Assembly: GCF_028453695.1 (NCBI RefSeq)
Contig: NC_135775.1
Span: forward strand, 10,742,046 to 10,806,045
Length of the DNA stretch: 64,000 nucleotides
Direction of reading: 5' to 3'
Origin: Augochlora pura
Taxonomy: Eukaryota; Arthropoda; Insecta; Hymenoptera; Halictidae
In this document: positions 49,792 through 62,389 of the stretch, piece after piece
Position numbering within the stretch: the stretch's first letter is position 1
Layout: every line of letters begins with the position of its first letter
The notes under the pieces: generated by a model
What the model saw: the letters and a program-made list of their open reading frames with translations, nothing else
What the model was told of the DNA's origin: nothing
Database searches by the model: none
Program-made: the position numbers and the translations under genes

Positions 49792-51771
49792 TTCTGGATA
49801 ACCAGAATTATGTGGGATGCTTTTACAAATAATACAGATATACAATATCGGCAAGATATAACATTAAAATGCTAAAATAGATTACGTGCGTCTACAAACT
49901 TTACATTCTCGCTCAGAAACACGATAGTCTTCTTTTTTCCATTATAGCGTGAATGAATCTCGGTTTCTATGGATTTTATCGTTTTCTATTCTTATGTCCC
50001 TCGATATATTAATGTTTCAAACATCTCATAGATGACAATTGCTTTTTAATTATTATTATTTCCTTTTTTTGTTACGATATTTGATACATAATTTAAAACT
50101 GGCATTCACCGCTGTATAATTAGCATCACAAATCTCACAATACTAACATAGCGATCTTTACAAAATCTTGAAATCCGTTCTCGCAAATGATACATGAATT
50201 TGCATGCCCTCTGTAATGACCATTATCCTACCTCAGCGGATGCAGTAATGTCGTGCTCTCTTACTACAAGGTTACATCATGATAATTGTATTATATTTAC
50301 CGCGTTACCAAGCTAATATGATTATTAAATTGCGTCTAATACTTAAGATATAGGTCTAATGAGCATACGACAAATACATGTACCATTCAAAACGAAATTA
50401 TCAGTGAGAATCAGTAAGATCCGTTAATAATTGCCAGATCTCAATATATGTTATCTTCTTTTGGCTCATATTTAGTTTGTAGAATGATATAACGAGGTAT
50501 TACAATCTAACGAGCTGACAAAATCGCTGTGCTCTTTAGACTTCGCTTAACAATTTAGCTATGGCTTTTGCAATTTTTAATGCACTATAAGAAGTCCATA
50601 TTATTAAAACTCTACACTTAACTATATAATTTACATTTTTCGTTTTTAAGTAGTATTTCAATAACTCAGTATCATTATCTTTATAATTAAACATTCTCCT
50701 TTCGATTATTCACAATTTTCTCAATCACTCTGGAATTATATGTATATTAATATATAAAAAAATTCAAAATCCACGTATATTCACAGGTATGCACATTAAT
50801 TATACTTTTGATGAGAAATTGTTCGCTTAACGGTTATAATAGTGAACACGTTTTTCTGCAATATTCACTGACGAAGAATTTCATTCTCTTAACATAACGC
50901 TCAATCAAAAATTACTGCTCGATTATACTATTTTGGCTATCGTTTGAAGAGGGAAGAGTATCTTTGTCAACCAAAACAAAGGACGGATTATTATGTTATA
51001 AAGAACGTAGGGCATTTTCCAAAACGAAATTGAATTTTAATTCTTTTAATAAAGAAATATAATATTATAAAAAGCAATTAATTTCAATCGAGAATTAAAT
51101 GTATGCAATTTGAAGTGCGACATGTACATACCGTGCTTGTAATTTTACTTCAATATTATATTCGACATTATAAATAACGTAAAATTAGTATAAAATAGGT
51201 CTTTAAATTCCTGTAATTATTATGTCTTGTAGGAGTTAAATAATTTTTACAAATAAAATTCAATTACGTAATTCAAATTAAATAACATAACGGCATAAAA
51301 CTCTATCGACATATTTAAAAACCATTAATGTAACGATTAAACACCTTAGCAATTATTCATCCATTCCTCCGATATTACGCGTACAAGTCTAAATCAGTAA
51401 CATTCAAAAGTTAATTTTATTCATTTTGAACACAAGATTGGCAGAGTTACTGATACTCATCCCCCATATTCTGTGTAGTACAATGTTTGCGAACACAATG
51501 TAAACTACAAAACGACGTCGGAGAACTTTTAAGTCTCTTTCAGAAACGTGCACGACTGTCACCATGCAGTTTAAACCTTTTACAATTAAATATTGAATAT
51601 TTAGTTTCAACGTCAATTGTCTAAATTAGCATTAGTCGCTTACACGTTTTCGTTTCAACATGTTGAAAAAATTACAATTTGCTTTAGCAATAGAAGAACT
51701 AACAAAGTCTTTTGATATCAGATTGCTTTTTAAATTTCCTTTTTTCCTTCAATAATAATTCTCTTTTTATT
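49792..51771. other. Region between the helical protein gene and USP36
   Basis: AT-rich. It should hold the 5' UTR and promoter of the helical protein gene and the 3' UTR of USP36. A minus-strand frame at 51404-51616 has no domain. Confidence 0.4.
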
Positions 51772-54700
51772 TTATTCCCATTGCCAGTGTGCTCGAGAAT
51801 GATTATGGTATCTGTAATGTGCAGATCTGTATTGTCTACCATGCCGTTGTCTATTATGGGTAGAGGTATTGTAATACTGTCTCCGATGATAATTATTAAG
51901 AGACCGGTCCCACGTTTTACCGTTCTGGTACTCTTGGAAAGGATTGTAGCCCGTATTACTTCTTTCTTCATATGTTCGGTGATCTTTCACCTTCTTCACT
52001 CGACCACGATCTATATCGTCGTCGTTTGTGTTAAAATGACGCTTACGTTCTTCCCGTCTGTCGTTGTCTACTTCTCGATCTAAATGCGTTCTGTTGCCAT
52101 TCCAATTTAATACTGTAAACATATAAACATATATTATGCTGTTAATATCTTTAAATGTATATACATACAGAGTGACTCATTTGAATCGATCCACTCGAAT
52201 ATCTTCAAAACTGTTGACAATGCTAAAAGATGTTTCAGACAAAAGTTGAACAATTTAACGCGACCCATGATGTAGCATAAATATATTTTTACAGATAGAA
52301 ATAAGAGAACCATTTGAAACTCAACTTTATCTTTTCTAATTAAGCCATAACTCAACTGCACTGGTAGATTGCAGCTTGCAATACTTCACAATTTAGAAAC
52401 AATACTATGCTACTTATGAATTTAAAACATTACCATGCAACGAGAGCACTGCGCAATATTTAAATGGAAATATTTCTTAAATCAATGATTTTTAAACATA
52501 AGTTTTTAATACTTTTGTAGATAATCACAAGTGCCATCAATACACTAAAAAATATATAATTACATTTAAAAAAAGAAGTTACGGCGTGCCACGCGAAACC
52601 ATCTCGCAATGTGTGGACATAGTGATATATATAATTTTGAAATGAATTTGATATTGCAATTTAACGGTGAGGAAGTAATATTATTTAATATAATTTGTGT
52701 AATATATTGATGCTTGACAAATTGAACTTGATGTTCGTACTTTCATTACGGATTTAAATATCATCATTTTTTATACAACTCGAACAACTAAGACATTCCT
52801 ATAAACGTTGTTGAATTATTTTACGGTGGGCTTTGGAAACATTTAAATTGTTACAAATTTTCGAGCCTTGTACATTTATCTTACTAATTAATAAAGGAAT
52901 GTTTGACTGGCGACACATGGAGGTGCAACTAATTGATGAGGATTTTGAAGGAACAGGTGCTGGTTTCAGTGGAAGATTCAGCAATAATATTCTTTTGCTG
53001 TACTGACCCGTAGAACTGCCATAACCGCGGTGGGACATCTTCAATAAATGTGAAACTGTTTCCGAATGGTTTGTTCCATTGAAATCCCTTAAGGCTGCAG
53101 CACTGGGGGTAGTGTTATTGTGACTAATTTTATTAATATCTTCCCTGTATAAACGAGAATAACAAGTTACATGAATCGTTAGCCATAGTAAATAATTCGA
53201 GACACTATTCTAATAATCAGAATCAAGACATTTTGATCAATTTGATTGTTTTAGTATTAATTACTTAAAAATTTAAAACATCACTTACTTGTCCGTAACG
53301 GACCATCCATTGGGTGCCGCAGTCGACGCAGGAGAAAATGTGTCTTTCGACACCTGCCATCCTTTCATACTAGTTGCTGCTTTAGTGATAACTTTATCAT
53401 CTTGTCCAGTCTTTATTCTACCAGACTGATGCCACTTACTCTTACTATTTTCCACTTTGTTGCATTCCATTTTACCATTTGCTTCCAACTGACCATTCTG
53501 ATACTTTTTCAGACTGGTAACAGTACTACAGCTGGAACCATTTTGTGTTTTCGCACATTGTACTACATTACTTTGATTTTGCAAAACAGTACTACCATTC
53601 GTCTTTGATACTGATTTTTGCACGTCTTTTGTGGTAAGAACCGTTTTAGGTGAATTACTTTTTATTGGACATCCTTTTTGGACACCGTTAGTGCTAGTGG
53701 GAGAAGTGTTTGGCTTCGACGTGATATTTGAATTTATTTTATTTTTTACTGATCCAGCAAAATTAACGTCTTCTTCTTCACTAGATCCGTCGTAAGGGAC
53801 CAAACTATTTTCGTTTAAGATTTTTCCATTTTTAATATGCATAATTAACCTCGGTTGAGTTTTGTCTTGTAATTTTTGTGGCAACTGTGGTCCAATAAAA
53901 TTGGTTATTTTTTGCGTGGAAAACTGTGCATCTGTGTTTTTATTCACTGATACTTGAGGACTAGTCTCTGAATTTTCGCTACATTCTTTAATAGTTAAGG
54001 AGCCGTTCATAGATCCATTCAATGTTATCAATCCAGACGTTGACGCTTTAGGACTAATTGTTCTATTCATCGGACTTCCAGGTGAGGACAATGTATTGTT
54101 TACAGTCAATGTTCCATTAAATTTAACAGTCTGTTGATTCTGTACCTGAGATTGTGTCGATTGCTCCATCTCAAAAATCATTATATAAGCGTTTGTACTC
54201 AATACATTACTCAAACTAATTGGACGAACCTGCAGAAAACACATTTCAAGAATATTTAAGATCTATTCTACGAAAATTGATAGAGTATAGTGTTCAACAG
54301 ATATTGAGAGTAATAAAACTTACACAAGAATCATCAAAAGAATAATAATGACCCGTTGAAACCTTGGCAACCGCAGTATAATGTCCACAATTTACTGATG
54401 GACCCATATGCGTAACTATTGATGTCAGCTTGTATGTAAGCGGTTGTACAGGCTCCCCTGGTTCCCTCCAGAGATAAGGTCCCATATCAATAGTTTGTTT
54501 AAAACCTATGTGTTTCGATATCTTTCCACCTAGAACGCTAAACCTCTTCAACTGTACACAAAGTACTTTGGGAGGTCGTTCTAGACTGAACTGTTTTGTG
54601 GCAGGAACTCTTCTTTTACAAGCTTCGCATTTGTAATCATTGTTATCTAGCTGTTCTCGACTAAAATAACTACTTAATGCTTCATTCAGAGTACTTGCTT

Positions 54701-55888
54701 TCCGTATGTCTACCAATAAATCCTATAAAAATTTAGAAATATGCTTCATTTCTGCTACACATAAATCAAACATTAGTACCTTACCTACCAAAGATTTAAT
54801 TTTAAAAAATTCGTTTGCAAGAAAAAATCGCAAATTGGATTAAATATTGTCCTTTCTGATTTCATATATACCTGAAAATGCTGAAATGTAGTAGAAACAT
54901 GCCGACACTGTAGGCACTTTACTTCGGTACGAATATAACCACCAAAAATTTGATTAATAGGAGTTGTCTCTTTAGAGTAACTGTCTAATTTACTAGCTTT
55001 GTGTCTTGCTAAATAAGCCTTCTCCATGCCTTCTAATAAATAACGTAAAAATTCATGAGCATCTTCTTGTTGCCCTGGCACCATGGTTCGGCAAATGACT
55101 AGTAAACAGATCGAAAAAGTATTTATACAGATAATTAAAAAATTTATGAATATCCTACAATACACAAATACTCACGCTTCAATTTATTGTATATATAAAA
55201 TGGCTTAATAGCACATCCAGACTTTTGATGACTACATTGTAAAGTCTTTGCCACTGCACAGGTAAGGCACTCTCCACCTGCATCTAAAACTAACCTACTA
55301 TCAAGATATGATACAAAAGCATAAAATTATAATATTAACTTTTATTCAATGCAATTTGTATTATTAAAGAAGTACAATTTACTGAAACTCACCATTTTGT
55401 TCACATTTTGACGTGTGATGTGTATCTGATAACAACCAGTTAACAAGTGCGGGTACGTGAAACAATGCTTGAAGTGTACTATTCAAATAACACGTATTTC
55501 CAACATTGTACATGCCCGCTCCAACAGGAAATGTGCCTTTCCATCCTAAAGCGACTTTCTTTGAGGAATAAAGAGTAGTAGCTGGTTCTGGTAAACTCGG
55601 ACCCTTAGGTAGCTTCTCATTCTTCTTTCCATAATTTCCATTGTCTTTCACTTTATCCTCAGAATTTTCTGAGTTTGGTAAGCTTAACACAATGTACTTG
55701 GCTTTGAGTTGATCCAAAATCGTTGTTTGATAATCATCCACTTCTGTATATTGAATTTCCGATTGCAGAATCCTAGATGCACTACCAACTAAATTTGCTG
55801 ATAAGTCATCTGACGTTTTGGATTGACTTGTATCCAGAGTACGGCGGAGTGTGGCCGTTACTGGATCACAAATGCTCACTGCAGGCAT
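51772..55888 (-). CDS. scny: Ubiquitin carboxyl-terminal hydrolase 36 (scrawny type)
   Basis: Deubiquitinase of the USP36/42 group, about 880 residues. The fly orthologue scrawny removes ubiquitin from histone H2B and the human enzyme acts in the nucleolus on ribosome-biogenesis proteins. Exons in transcription order: 55888-55393, 55277-55176, 55098-54872, 54722-54324, 54229-53289, 53144-53008 and 52112-51772; phases close. The catalytic core spans about 124-430: Cys box GMYNVGNTCYLNSTLQALFH with Cys133, QQEDAHEFLRYLLEGM, zinc-binding pairs KCLQC and KCEAC, His box NCGHYTAVAK with His389, and YYSFDDS. A Ser/Asn/Thr-rich linker follows. The C-terminal end (NWNGNRTH, RGRVKKVKD, NPFQEYQNGKTW) is basic and resembles the conserved tail of the family, likely a nucleolar-targeting region. 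All catalytic residues are present, so it should be active. Confidence 0.92.
52170..52330. repeat. Dispersed repeat, copy 2, in USP36 intron
   Basis: Pairs with 20714-20875. The left side starts TACAGAGTGACTCATTTGAA, which looks like a MITE terminus next to TA. It lies in the last intron of USP36 (between 53008 and 52112). Confidence 0.55.
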
Positions 55889-57279
55889 TGTGATTGTTTT
55901 TTTCTTGTATCAAATGGTACTTATTTGTTACCCCTATAAATAATTAAAATATCAGAATTTAATGATGTTTATAATACGTACAATATTTTAGAACCTTTTT
56001 CATAATTTATATATTTATTTTCAAATCAATGTAAAAATAACAGAGTTAACATTTTCAATTCATTGTTAATTCAATTTTAATTTTCCGTAATATTGAAGAC
56101 ATTACTTATACAACACGTTCGTTAAATATTAACGTTCAGTTAAATATTGTAAGTAATTAATAAAGTAATATTTATCAGTGAATGATATTTTAGTGAACGC
56201 TAAAATAACCCAATTACTCTAAAAGTGACAGAAGTGACAAAAAAAACAACATTTGTAGTACAATAATCTTACATTTTTCTTCTTAGCACTTAAGATACGT
56301 GCGTGCATGCAACAAAGGTAAGAAAATGCCGCAGATGTTGAAGTGAAAGGGTTAATTCCATAACTAATTCATGTACAAAGGTACTGTTAATAAATAATTG
56401 ATATATCGTTATAGAAATCATTTAATACGTAAACAAAAAAGTTGAATTACTTTAAGTCAAATCAGTAAACATATAATATTATATATGAAATCTGTAACGG
56501 AATGAATCAAAAGCACGCGGCGTGTAATAGATACCGCGCGAACGGATTCATTGTTTACCTTCTCCTCGTGATTATACACGTTACAGCCCTTACAAAGTAT
56601 TTTTATTGACGATATCACGATACATGTCACATAATAGACGAAATTCTCGGATCGCGATCACGTAGAATCACAATGCTATCGATTTATTCGAAATTCCACA
56701 CGCTTACGTGCTCAGTAACGGTTACCGGATCAGTTTAACTGAGGGCGCGTGTCTCCGGCCACGAGTCATTTTTTCCCGCGTACTTTGTCACACTTACCCA
56801 ATTGTCGTTTCGACGCGTAAAACAATAACGGTAATTTCAATGAAAATCACTGTTAAAAATACCGCGCGTCGACACTACACGACATTTTTCGAACCGTTAG
56901 TTTCGGGCATAGGAAATCAAGGCCCATCCTCTATTGAGATGTCAGCCATTTGCAATTACATGGGTGGCCATTAAACTTCTGGTGGATTGTACGACACGTT
57001 TGAGGGCGCCTAAAATATAAAGTTCGGTTCTTATGTCAGTGGACGTGCGATATTAATTCTTAAATTGTAAAATTGTGATCGACCAATAATGATATGTAAT
57101 CCATTCTTCCATCTTCGTTTCTTAGGTAGCATCTCCTTACTCATATTTTCAAACGTTAATAGCTTGAAACAAAATTGAAATTGCAAATTTTATATTCAAT
57201 TTTAACTTCATATCCTGAACATCTATCCCCTAAATTTCTACCACCAATTACCAAATGTCACTATAGAATATACGTTTAT
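55889..57279. other. Upstream region of USP36 and intergenic
   Basis: On the minus strand a splice-acceptor-like TTATTTATAG ends at 55934, so the start-codon exon may begin at 55933. The GC-richer stretch 56500-57000 is a candidate promoter; it contains a GTGGCCATTAAAC YY1-like motif near 56965. The open frame at 56708-56974 has no domain. Confidence 0.35.
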
Positions 57280-57283
57280 GTAC

Positions 57284-58150
57284 TGTTACGGTTTGAATTG
57301 TTTGGATGTAGGGAATTTGATGTGGTTCGGTTGCCCGTGGAGCGCTGAACCGCTCTGCTCGTGAAAGGTTGTAGAGAGTTGTACAACTTTGAATATTTTA
57401 AGCAAAAACTGGTACTTTATTGATAGAGCTCTATGATCTACTTTCTTTGACTGTCGAATAAAGTCTGTCTGTATTTTCCCGAGGAAAGCAAGTTTTATTC
57501 CTGCGTTCCTTCTGGTTCTTCCTCCCTTGTCCAATAGGAAAATTGGGGTCCTCTAGCTGGATGCTGATTCGTCGGATGGCTCATCTTCTGGTTGCAGATT
57601 GGTGGTGATTGGTGGTTCGGCGGTGCGCGTGCGGCTGGGAGTGCGCGACGGTCGAGCGCGCAGGGGCAAAAAGCCCGCCGAAACGAACGGAGTGGGGTAT
57701 GCCGCGCGCGAAGACCTCGGTTCAAGGACAGCGTGAGAGAGAGAGAGAGAGAGGTCAGGGAGAGTTCCGAGAAGTCCCTAACTAAAGGTTTTCGACGTGC
57801 AACACTTTAGCGGTCCGGATTTGTTACTGTGACTCGTTTAGTTTGTGCAACATTGTAGAGGATCTTACGAGAGCCAACGTGACATTGTCTATATTCCTCG
57901 ATTAGTCTTGCTAAAGAAAGCGAAGGCTTGACGATGAACTTCGTGGGAACTCTCTCATTGTCTCTTTACATATTCTCAGTTATTCCTCTCGGGCGATACA
58001 ATGTCTCTATATAAATATGCGATATAAATTTGTATATACATTCAAACTTCCCTCCTGCCGCCATAAATTGAAACGTATAGTCTAGTAGCGTGGTCGTAAT
58101 ATAAACAAGTGCCTATGTTCGCGTCGCTCATGAAACGTGATAACGTAACA
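57284..58150 (-). repeat. 3' LTR (867 bp)
   Basis: Matches 61521-62385 throughout apart from the GA repeat near 57735-57752, which is 2 bp longer here and has one base change. Small open frames inside occur identically in both LTRs and are not genes. Confidence 0.93.
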
Positions 58151-58161
58151 CCTCCATCCCC
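58151..58161 (-). other. Polypurine tract
   Basis: On the minus strand GGGGATGGAGG directly precedes the 3' LTR, the usual site of plus-strand DNA priming in LTR elements. Confidence 0.75.
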
Positions 58162-58384
58162 ATAAAGAAAAAGTTGTTACACGTGACAACTTTTTGTACA
58201 AAATTTAATAATATGGACGCATACAGATAGGACATCTAACGCATTGAGTCGGCAAATAGAAGATTGATGGGTACAGATCAAGACACGCAAAAAGGGGATG
58301 GGTGAGGATTAATAATTAAATAAAGCGTAGGTGCAAATTATTAAGGTGTGATACAAAACAAATGTGGAAAGGGAAAGCAAATAC

Positions 58385-59227
58385 CTAGTCGGTTGGCCTT
58401 ATGCAAGCTAATTTGAGTTTGTTAACATGCACGATTTTAAATTTATTGGTCCCTATCTCAATTTCTGCAGTTAAATTAGTTATCATTCGAGTAATTTTGT
58501 AAGGCCCGACCCAATTGGGGTCAAATTTCGAGGTTCTAGGTTCTTTTAACAAATATACATCATCGTTTTCTTTAAAGGTACACGGATTCCGTTGTCTGTC
58601 GTAGTACGATTTGCTTTTTCTTTTAGCCCTGTCAAGATTTTCCGCCGCAGTGGTCTGAGTGGTAGTAATTTTTACAAATAGGTCGTTTAAGTATTGATTG
58701 AATGTATGAGGTATCTGTTCCTTAACAAATTCTGACGGGAGAATGGCCCTGACTCCAAATACTAATTCATGTGGTGTGAACCCGGTAGCCTCATGTGTGG
58801 AGGTATTATAGGAAAACATTCCGAATCGGATCCATTCGTCCCAATTATTTTTGATGCAGTAATGTTTGAGGTAATCTATAAAATTCCTATGTGCTCTTTC
58901 TAGGGAACCTAAAGACTGCGGGTGGAAGGCAGACGAAGTTATCCTCCGTATTTTAAGGATTTTACAGAAATTTTCCATTATCCGGCAGGTGAAATTTGTA
59001 CCCTGGTCAGTATGAATGATTCTTGGATCCGTTCTATTGAAAATTTATCTTGGTCTATTAGAGTTTTGCTGATTTCGGTTAATCTGTCAGTACTAAGAGG
59101 TAGAAAATGTACTAAATTATCTTTTTGCAATAAGAGAGGATTTCTACTGTATTGTATGACGGGGAATAAGGTACTTGTCACGTTTTCAGCTGTTTCAATA
59201 ACGTTAACTGAATTATTATCCGCGTGA
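58385..59227 (-). pseudogene. pol remnant: pre-integrase spacer and C-terminal integrase
   Basis: Minus strand. The frame near 59227-59045 resembles the spacer before integrase (LLLQKDNLVHFLPLSTDRLT). A frame change near 59030 then leads into the integrase core: the second catalytic Asp in IHTDQGTNF (about 59005), the catalytic Glu in SLGSLERAHRNF, and a C-terminal chromatin-facing part (VGPYKITRMI, IVHVNKLKLA) to the stop at 58385. The first catalytic Asp and the HHCC zinc domain are missing, so it is inactive. Confidence 0.8.
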
Positions 59228-60340
59228 ATTTCTTCACTCGTTTGAGTGAGCCGACTGCCGAGGCTACATCCCTATCTTCCCCATTGCAAACTTGGCAAAA
59301 AAAATCGTTGTATTCCAGGTGCCTTTAAGCACATACGGAACGGCGGTCTCCCCGCAACCGCGTTGAACATGCTCAAGCTGCTGGCCCCGCGAAGTTAGCC
59401 CACGCGATTGTGTGACCCATCGCTGGTGACCTTGACTATCCGCCACAGTCCCTGAAGCGACCACTTGGGGTTCAGGGTCGTTCAGCCAACAGGAAAAAGC
59501 TTTGGATGCCCGGGGTACCTTTCTTCCCTAACTAACGATTTTAGGGCGCCCATATGCGGCCTCGGTTTTATTTGCGACGGCGTTCCCACGCGTAAGGAAA
59601 GCAGAAGCTACAATTATTTCGTTTTTGGAATAACATATCGTTGTCTGTCTCATTGGAATCCGGATTCGAAGACGGTGTCAAGTCTGCGCAAACAAGCACC
59701 CTCTCGGAATCTTTAGAATCCAAATGAGTAAAAATTTCGACTATATATAGTCGATCTAATATAAAATAGTATATCTAAATAACCTGACGTGACAAGTTGA
59801 ATTCGGATCTACAGGGTTTCTGGGTTCAATATTTTGCCATCTGAACTGGCGACTCACGTTAGATGTTGTTTTGTTTTATATACACTGTGGAAAGCCACAC
59901 CAATGGAGGAGAGAGCGGGCGAACCCGGTGTGTTGATGTGTTCTACTCTACAAGTAACGAGATTCGAGAGAGTGTATGGTAATTTTATTCAAGATTCAAA
60001 GAACGTGGCGATAAAGAACGAAAAGAGAATATATGGATTAGCGAGGACACGCGACGACGGGTAAAAAATGATTCGAGACCCGTACTTGTACACGTGCGCA
60101 TCCCGCACGGTACCAAACATCAAAAGTTCGTTCCCATCAGACATCAAAGCGTTCGTTCTCACACACTCTGTATATGTACTATGTAAGAGTAGAGACATCA
60201 TCGATAACCTCACACAGGTTCCAAAATCTCCCTGGGGCTATATATATATCCGGCGTATAATATAATCAACAACACACGGTCGCACAATTCCATTTACGGT
60301 TTTGTGTCAAATTTTCTTTTTGCGTCCATTGCATCTTTGG
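59228..60340. other. Unassigned block inside the gypsy element
   Basis: About 1.1 kb between the gag and pol remnants. It resembles neither in the frames I read. It includes a perfect 16-bp palindrome CGACTATATATAGTCG at 59738-59753, a TA-rich run near 60240, and several short frames on both strands. It may be a captured or nested sequence. I could not name it. Confidence 0.4.
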
Positions 60341-60350
60341 TACAGTCTCT

Positions 60351-60438
60351 ATTCTGGATTGGATTTCTGGGTTCGTTTGATTCTATTGGATTGGATTCTG
60401 GATTGGATTTCTGGGTTCGTTTGATTCTATTGTGAGGA
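60351..60438. repeat. 44-bp tandem duplication at the end of gag
   Basis: Two copies starting ATTCTGGATTGGATTTCTGG at 60351 and 60395. Because 44 is not a multiple of three, the second copy met by the minus-strand frame is read out of phase, and the gag frame stops at 60385-60383 inside it. Confidence 0.8.
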
Positions 60439-61010
60439 TATCTGCCCTGTCCCTTTTAATTCGAAAATCCTGTCGACCTGATTCCTGTTTCATTCGTTTA
60501 TCTGCCCGGGTAGCTAGCATAATCGCGGTGTCTAAATCGGGTGTGTCTAATCCCGATATGGCGGATGTAACATAACTGGGTAGTCCCTTCAAGAAAGTGT
60601 TGATTGCCTTTTCGGTAAAAAGAGAGGTCAACGCGCCTAGAGGTTCCAGAGGGTGTGCAATCTTCGCGTTTTGTATACCCTTATACAATGCAATTTCTAT
60701 CCTTTTCCCGAAATCGTTAATGCTTTCGCGGTCTGCACGTCGACACCCTGCTAAGTCATCTAGCGTTTGTTCTAAACTAATATCTTGTTTGTAAGCTGAT
60801 TTTATTAGGTCGATTAATTCTTCTATAGTTTTTGGGGGTTCTAGTTTTTGCAATTCTAAAATATTCATTCTGTTGAATTTTACTCCTAGCCAGGGTTAAT
60901 AATAGATCCTTATTTTCAGGCCCTACTATGGAAATAGCCGTCGTGCATTTTTCTACAAAGAGATCTACTGAATTTTCCTGCCCAGTGAAGGGGGGAATGA
61001 AATTAATTAA
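60383..61010 (-). pseudogene. gag remnant of the young gypsy element
   Basis: Two overlapping minus-strand frames. The N-terminal piece (about 61010-60850) reads FIPPFTGQENSVDLFVEKC, then the frame changes near 60870. The main piece (60868-60383, 161 codons) carries a retrotransposon capsid-like core (FGKRIEIALYKGIQNAK, FLKGLPSYVTSAISGLDTPD). The zinc knuckle is not recognised. The frameshift and the 44-bp duplication both disrupt it. Confidence 0.75.
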
Positions 61011-61134
61011 GAAGGTTGCTAGCGGAATAGAATTATGCGATATTCCTACACGAGGTTCGTATTACGCGGTCATTCTCTACCGTAAGGATTTCGCGGCCAC
61101 TCAGATCACTTTCAGAGATTTCCTGACGTTTTAA

Positions 61135-61501
61135 ATATCTAGCGCGTAAAGGCGGCATTTTTATAAATGAGATGACGGGTAGTCTTACGTCTATAGAAAT
61201 CGCTCGTTGCCGTTGTTTGATGTCCTTGTAGTTGTTCCCAGGGATGATTCGTCTCCGCTACGTCCAGGGATGGCGAGGTCCACGTAGTGTTGCTGTCGTT
61301 CCCAGGGATGATTGGTTCCGGATGTTGAGTTGCAGGACTCCTTCCTCCGTTGGTTGTACGTGCTTGTGATTTATGGCTTCGTTAGCATGGATTGCCAAAA
61401 TCACCCGTCTCCGGTATTTGCCCTTATGCTCTTGGGGAAACCATGCAAAACCCAAGAGAGAGAGGTGCACTTTTCACGAGCCGGCAAATGTTGTTTAAAC
61501 A
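61135..61501 (-). other. Leader between primer site and gag
   Basis: Untranslated leader of the element. It carries two direct copies of GTTCCCAGGGATGATT on the plus strand (61234-61249 and 61298-61313), 64 bp apart. Confidence 0.5.
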
Positions 61502-61519
61502 ATCCCACCGCTGTCACCA
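61502..61519 (-). other. Primer-binding site, tRNA-Leu-like
   Basis: On the minus strand TGGTGACAGCGGTGGGAT begins one base after the 5' LTR. It starts with TGG, the complement of the CCA end of tRNAs, and from memory most resembles the 3' end of a tRNA-Leu (about 15 of 18 bases). The exact tRNA needs checking. Confidence 0.6.
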
Positions 61520-61520
61520 G

Positions 61521-62385
61521 TGTTACGGTTTGAATTGTTTGGATGTAGGGAATTTGATGTGGTTCGGTTGCCCGTGGAGCGCTGAACCGCTCTGCTCGTG
61601 AAAGGTTGTAGAGAGTTGTACAACTTTGAATATTTTAAGCAAAAACTGGTACTTTATTGATAGAGCTCTATGATCTACTTTCTTTGACTGTCGAATAAAG
61701 TCTGTCTGTATTTTCCCGAGGAAAGCAAGTTTTATTCCTGCGTTCCTTCTGGTTCTTCCTCCCTTGTCCAATAGGAAAATTGGGGTCCTCTAGCTGGATG
61801 CTGATTCGTCGGATGGCTCATCTTCTGGTTGCAGATTGGTGGTGATTGGTGGTTCGGCGGTGCGCGTGCGGCTGGGAGTGCGCGACGGTCGAGCGCGCAG
61901 GGGCAAAAAGCCCGCCGAAACGAACGGAGTGGGGTATGCCGCGCGCGAAGACCTCGGTTCAAGGACAGCGTGAAAGAGAGAGAGAGAGGTCAGGGAGAGT
62001 TCCGAGAAGTCCCTAACTAAAGGTTTTCGACGTGCAACACTTTAGCGGTCCGGATTTGTTACTGTGACTCGTTTAGTTTGTGCAACATTGTAGAGGATCT
62101 TACGAGAGCCAACGTGACATTGTCTATATTCCTCGATTAGTCTTGCTAAAGAAAGCGAAGGCTTGACGATGAACTTCGTGGGAACTCTCTCATTGTCTCT
62201 TTACATATTCTCAGTTATTCCTCTCGGGCGATACAATGTCTCTATATAAATATGCGATATAAATTTGTATATACATTCAAACTTCCCTCCTGCCGCCATA
62301 AATTGAAACGTATAGTCTAGTAGCGTGGTCGTAATATAAACAAGTGCCTATGTTCGCGTCGCTCATGAAACGTGATAACGTAACA
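61521..62385 (-). repeat. 5' LTR (865 bp)
   Basis: Upstream LTR in element orientation, matching 57284-58150 except in the GA run at about 61971-61987. Confidence 0.93.
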
Positions 62386-62389
62386 GTAC

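Larger units (their letters stand above)
57284..62385 (-). mobile_element. Young Ty3/gypsy LTR retrotransposon, internally deleted
   Basis: A 5102-bp element. The LTRs start TGTTACGG and end GTAACA, with target duplication GTAC at 57280-57283 and 62386-62389. The 3370-bp interior reads on the minus strand: tRNA primer site, broken gag, an unassigned block, then a pol tail with the end of integrase. Reverse transcriptase, protease and the first part of integrase are not seen, so it is non-autonomous. The LTRs differ only in a GA run, so insertion was recent. It lies about 1.4 kb upstream of the USP36 start codon. Confidence 0.92.

Noticed and set aside
57286..57725. Open frames of 82 and 76 codons in the LTR
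   Set aside because: They occur identically in both LTRs and lack any domain; they follow from the LTR sequence.
59815..59880. Second primer-binding site (CTGGCGACTCACG) marking a nested LTR element
   Set aside because: It resembles a TGGCGAC-type primer site, but I found no matching LTR ends or target duplication around it.
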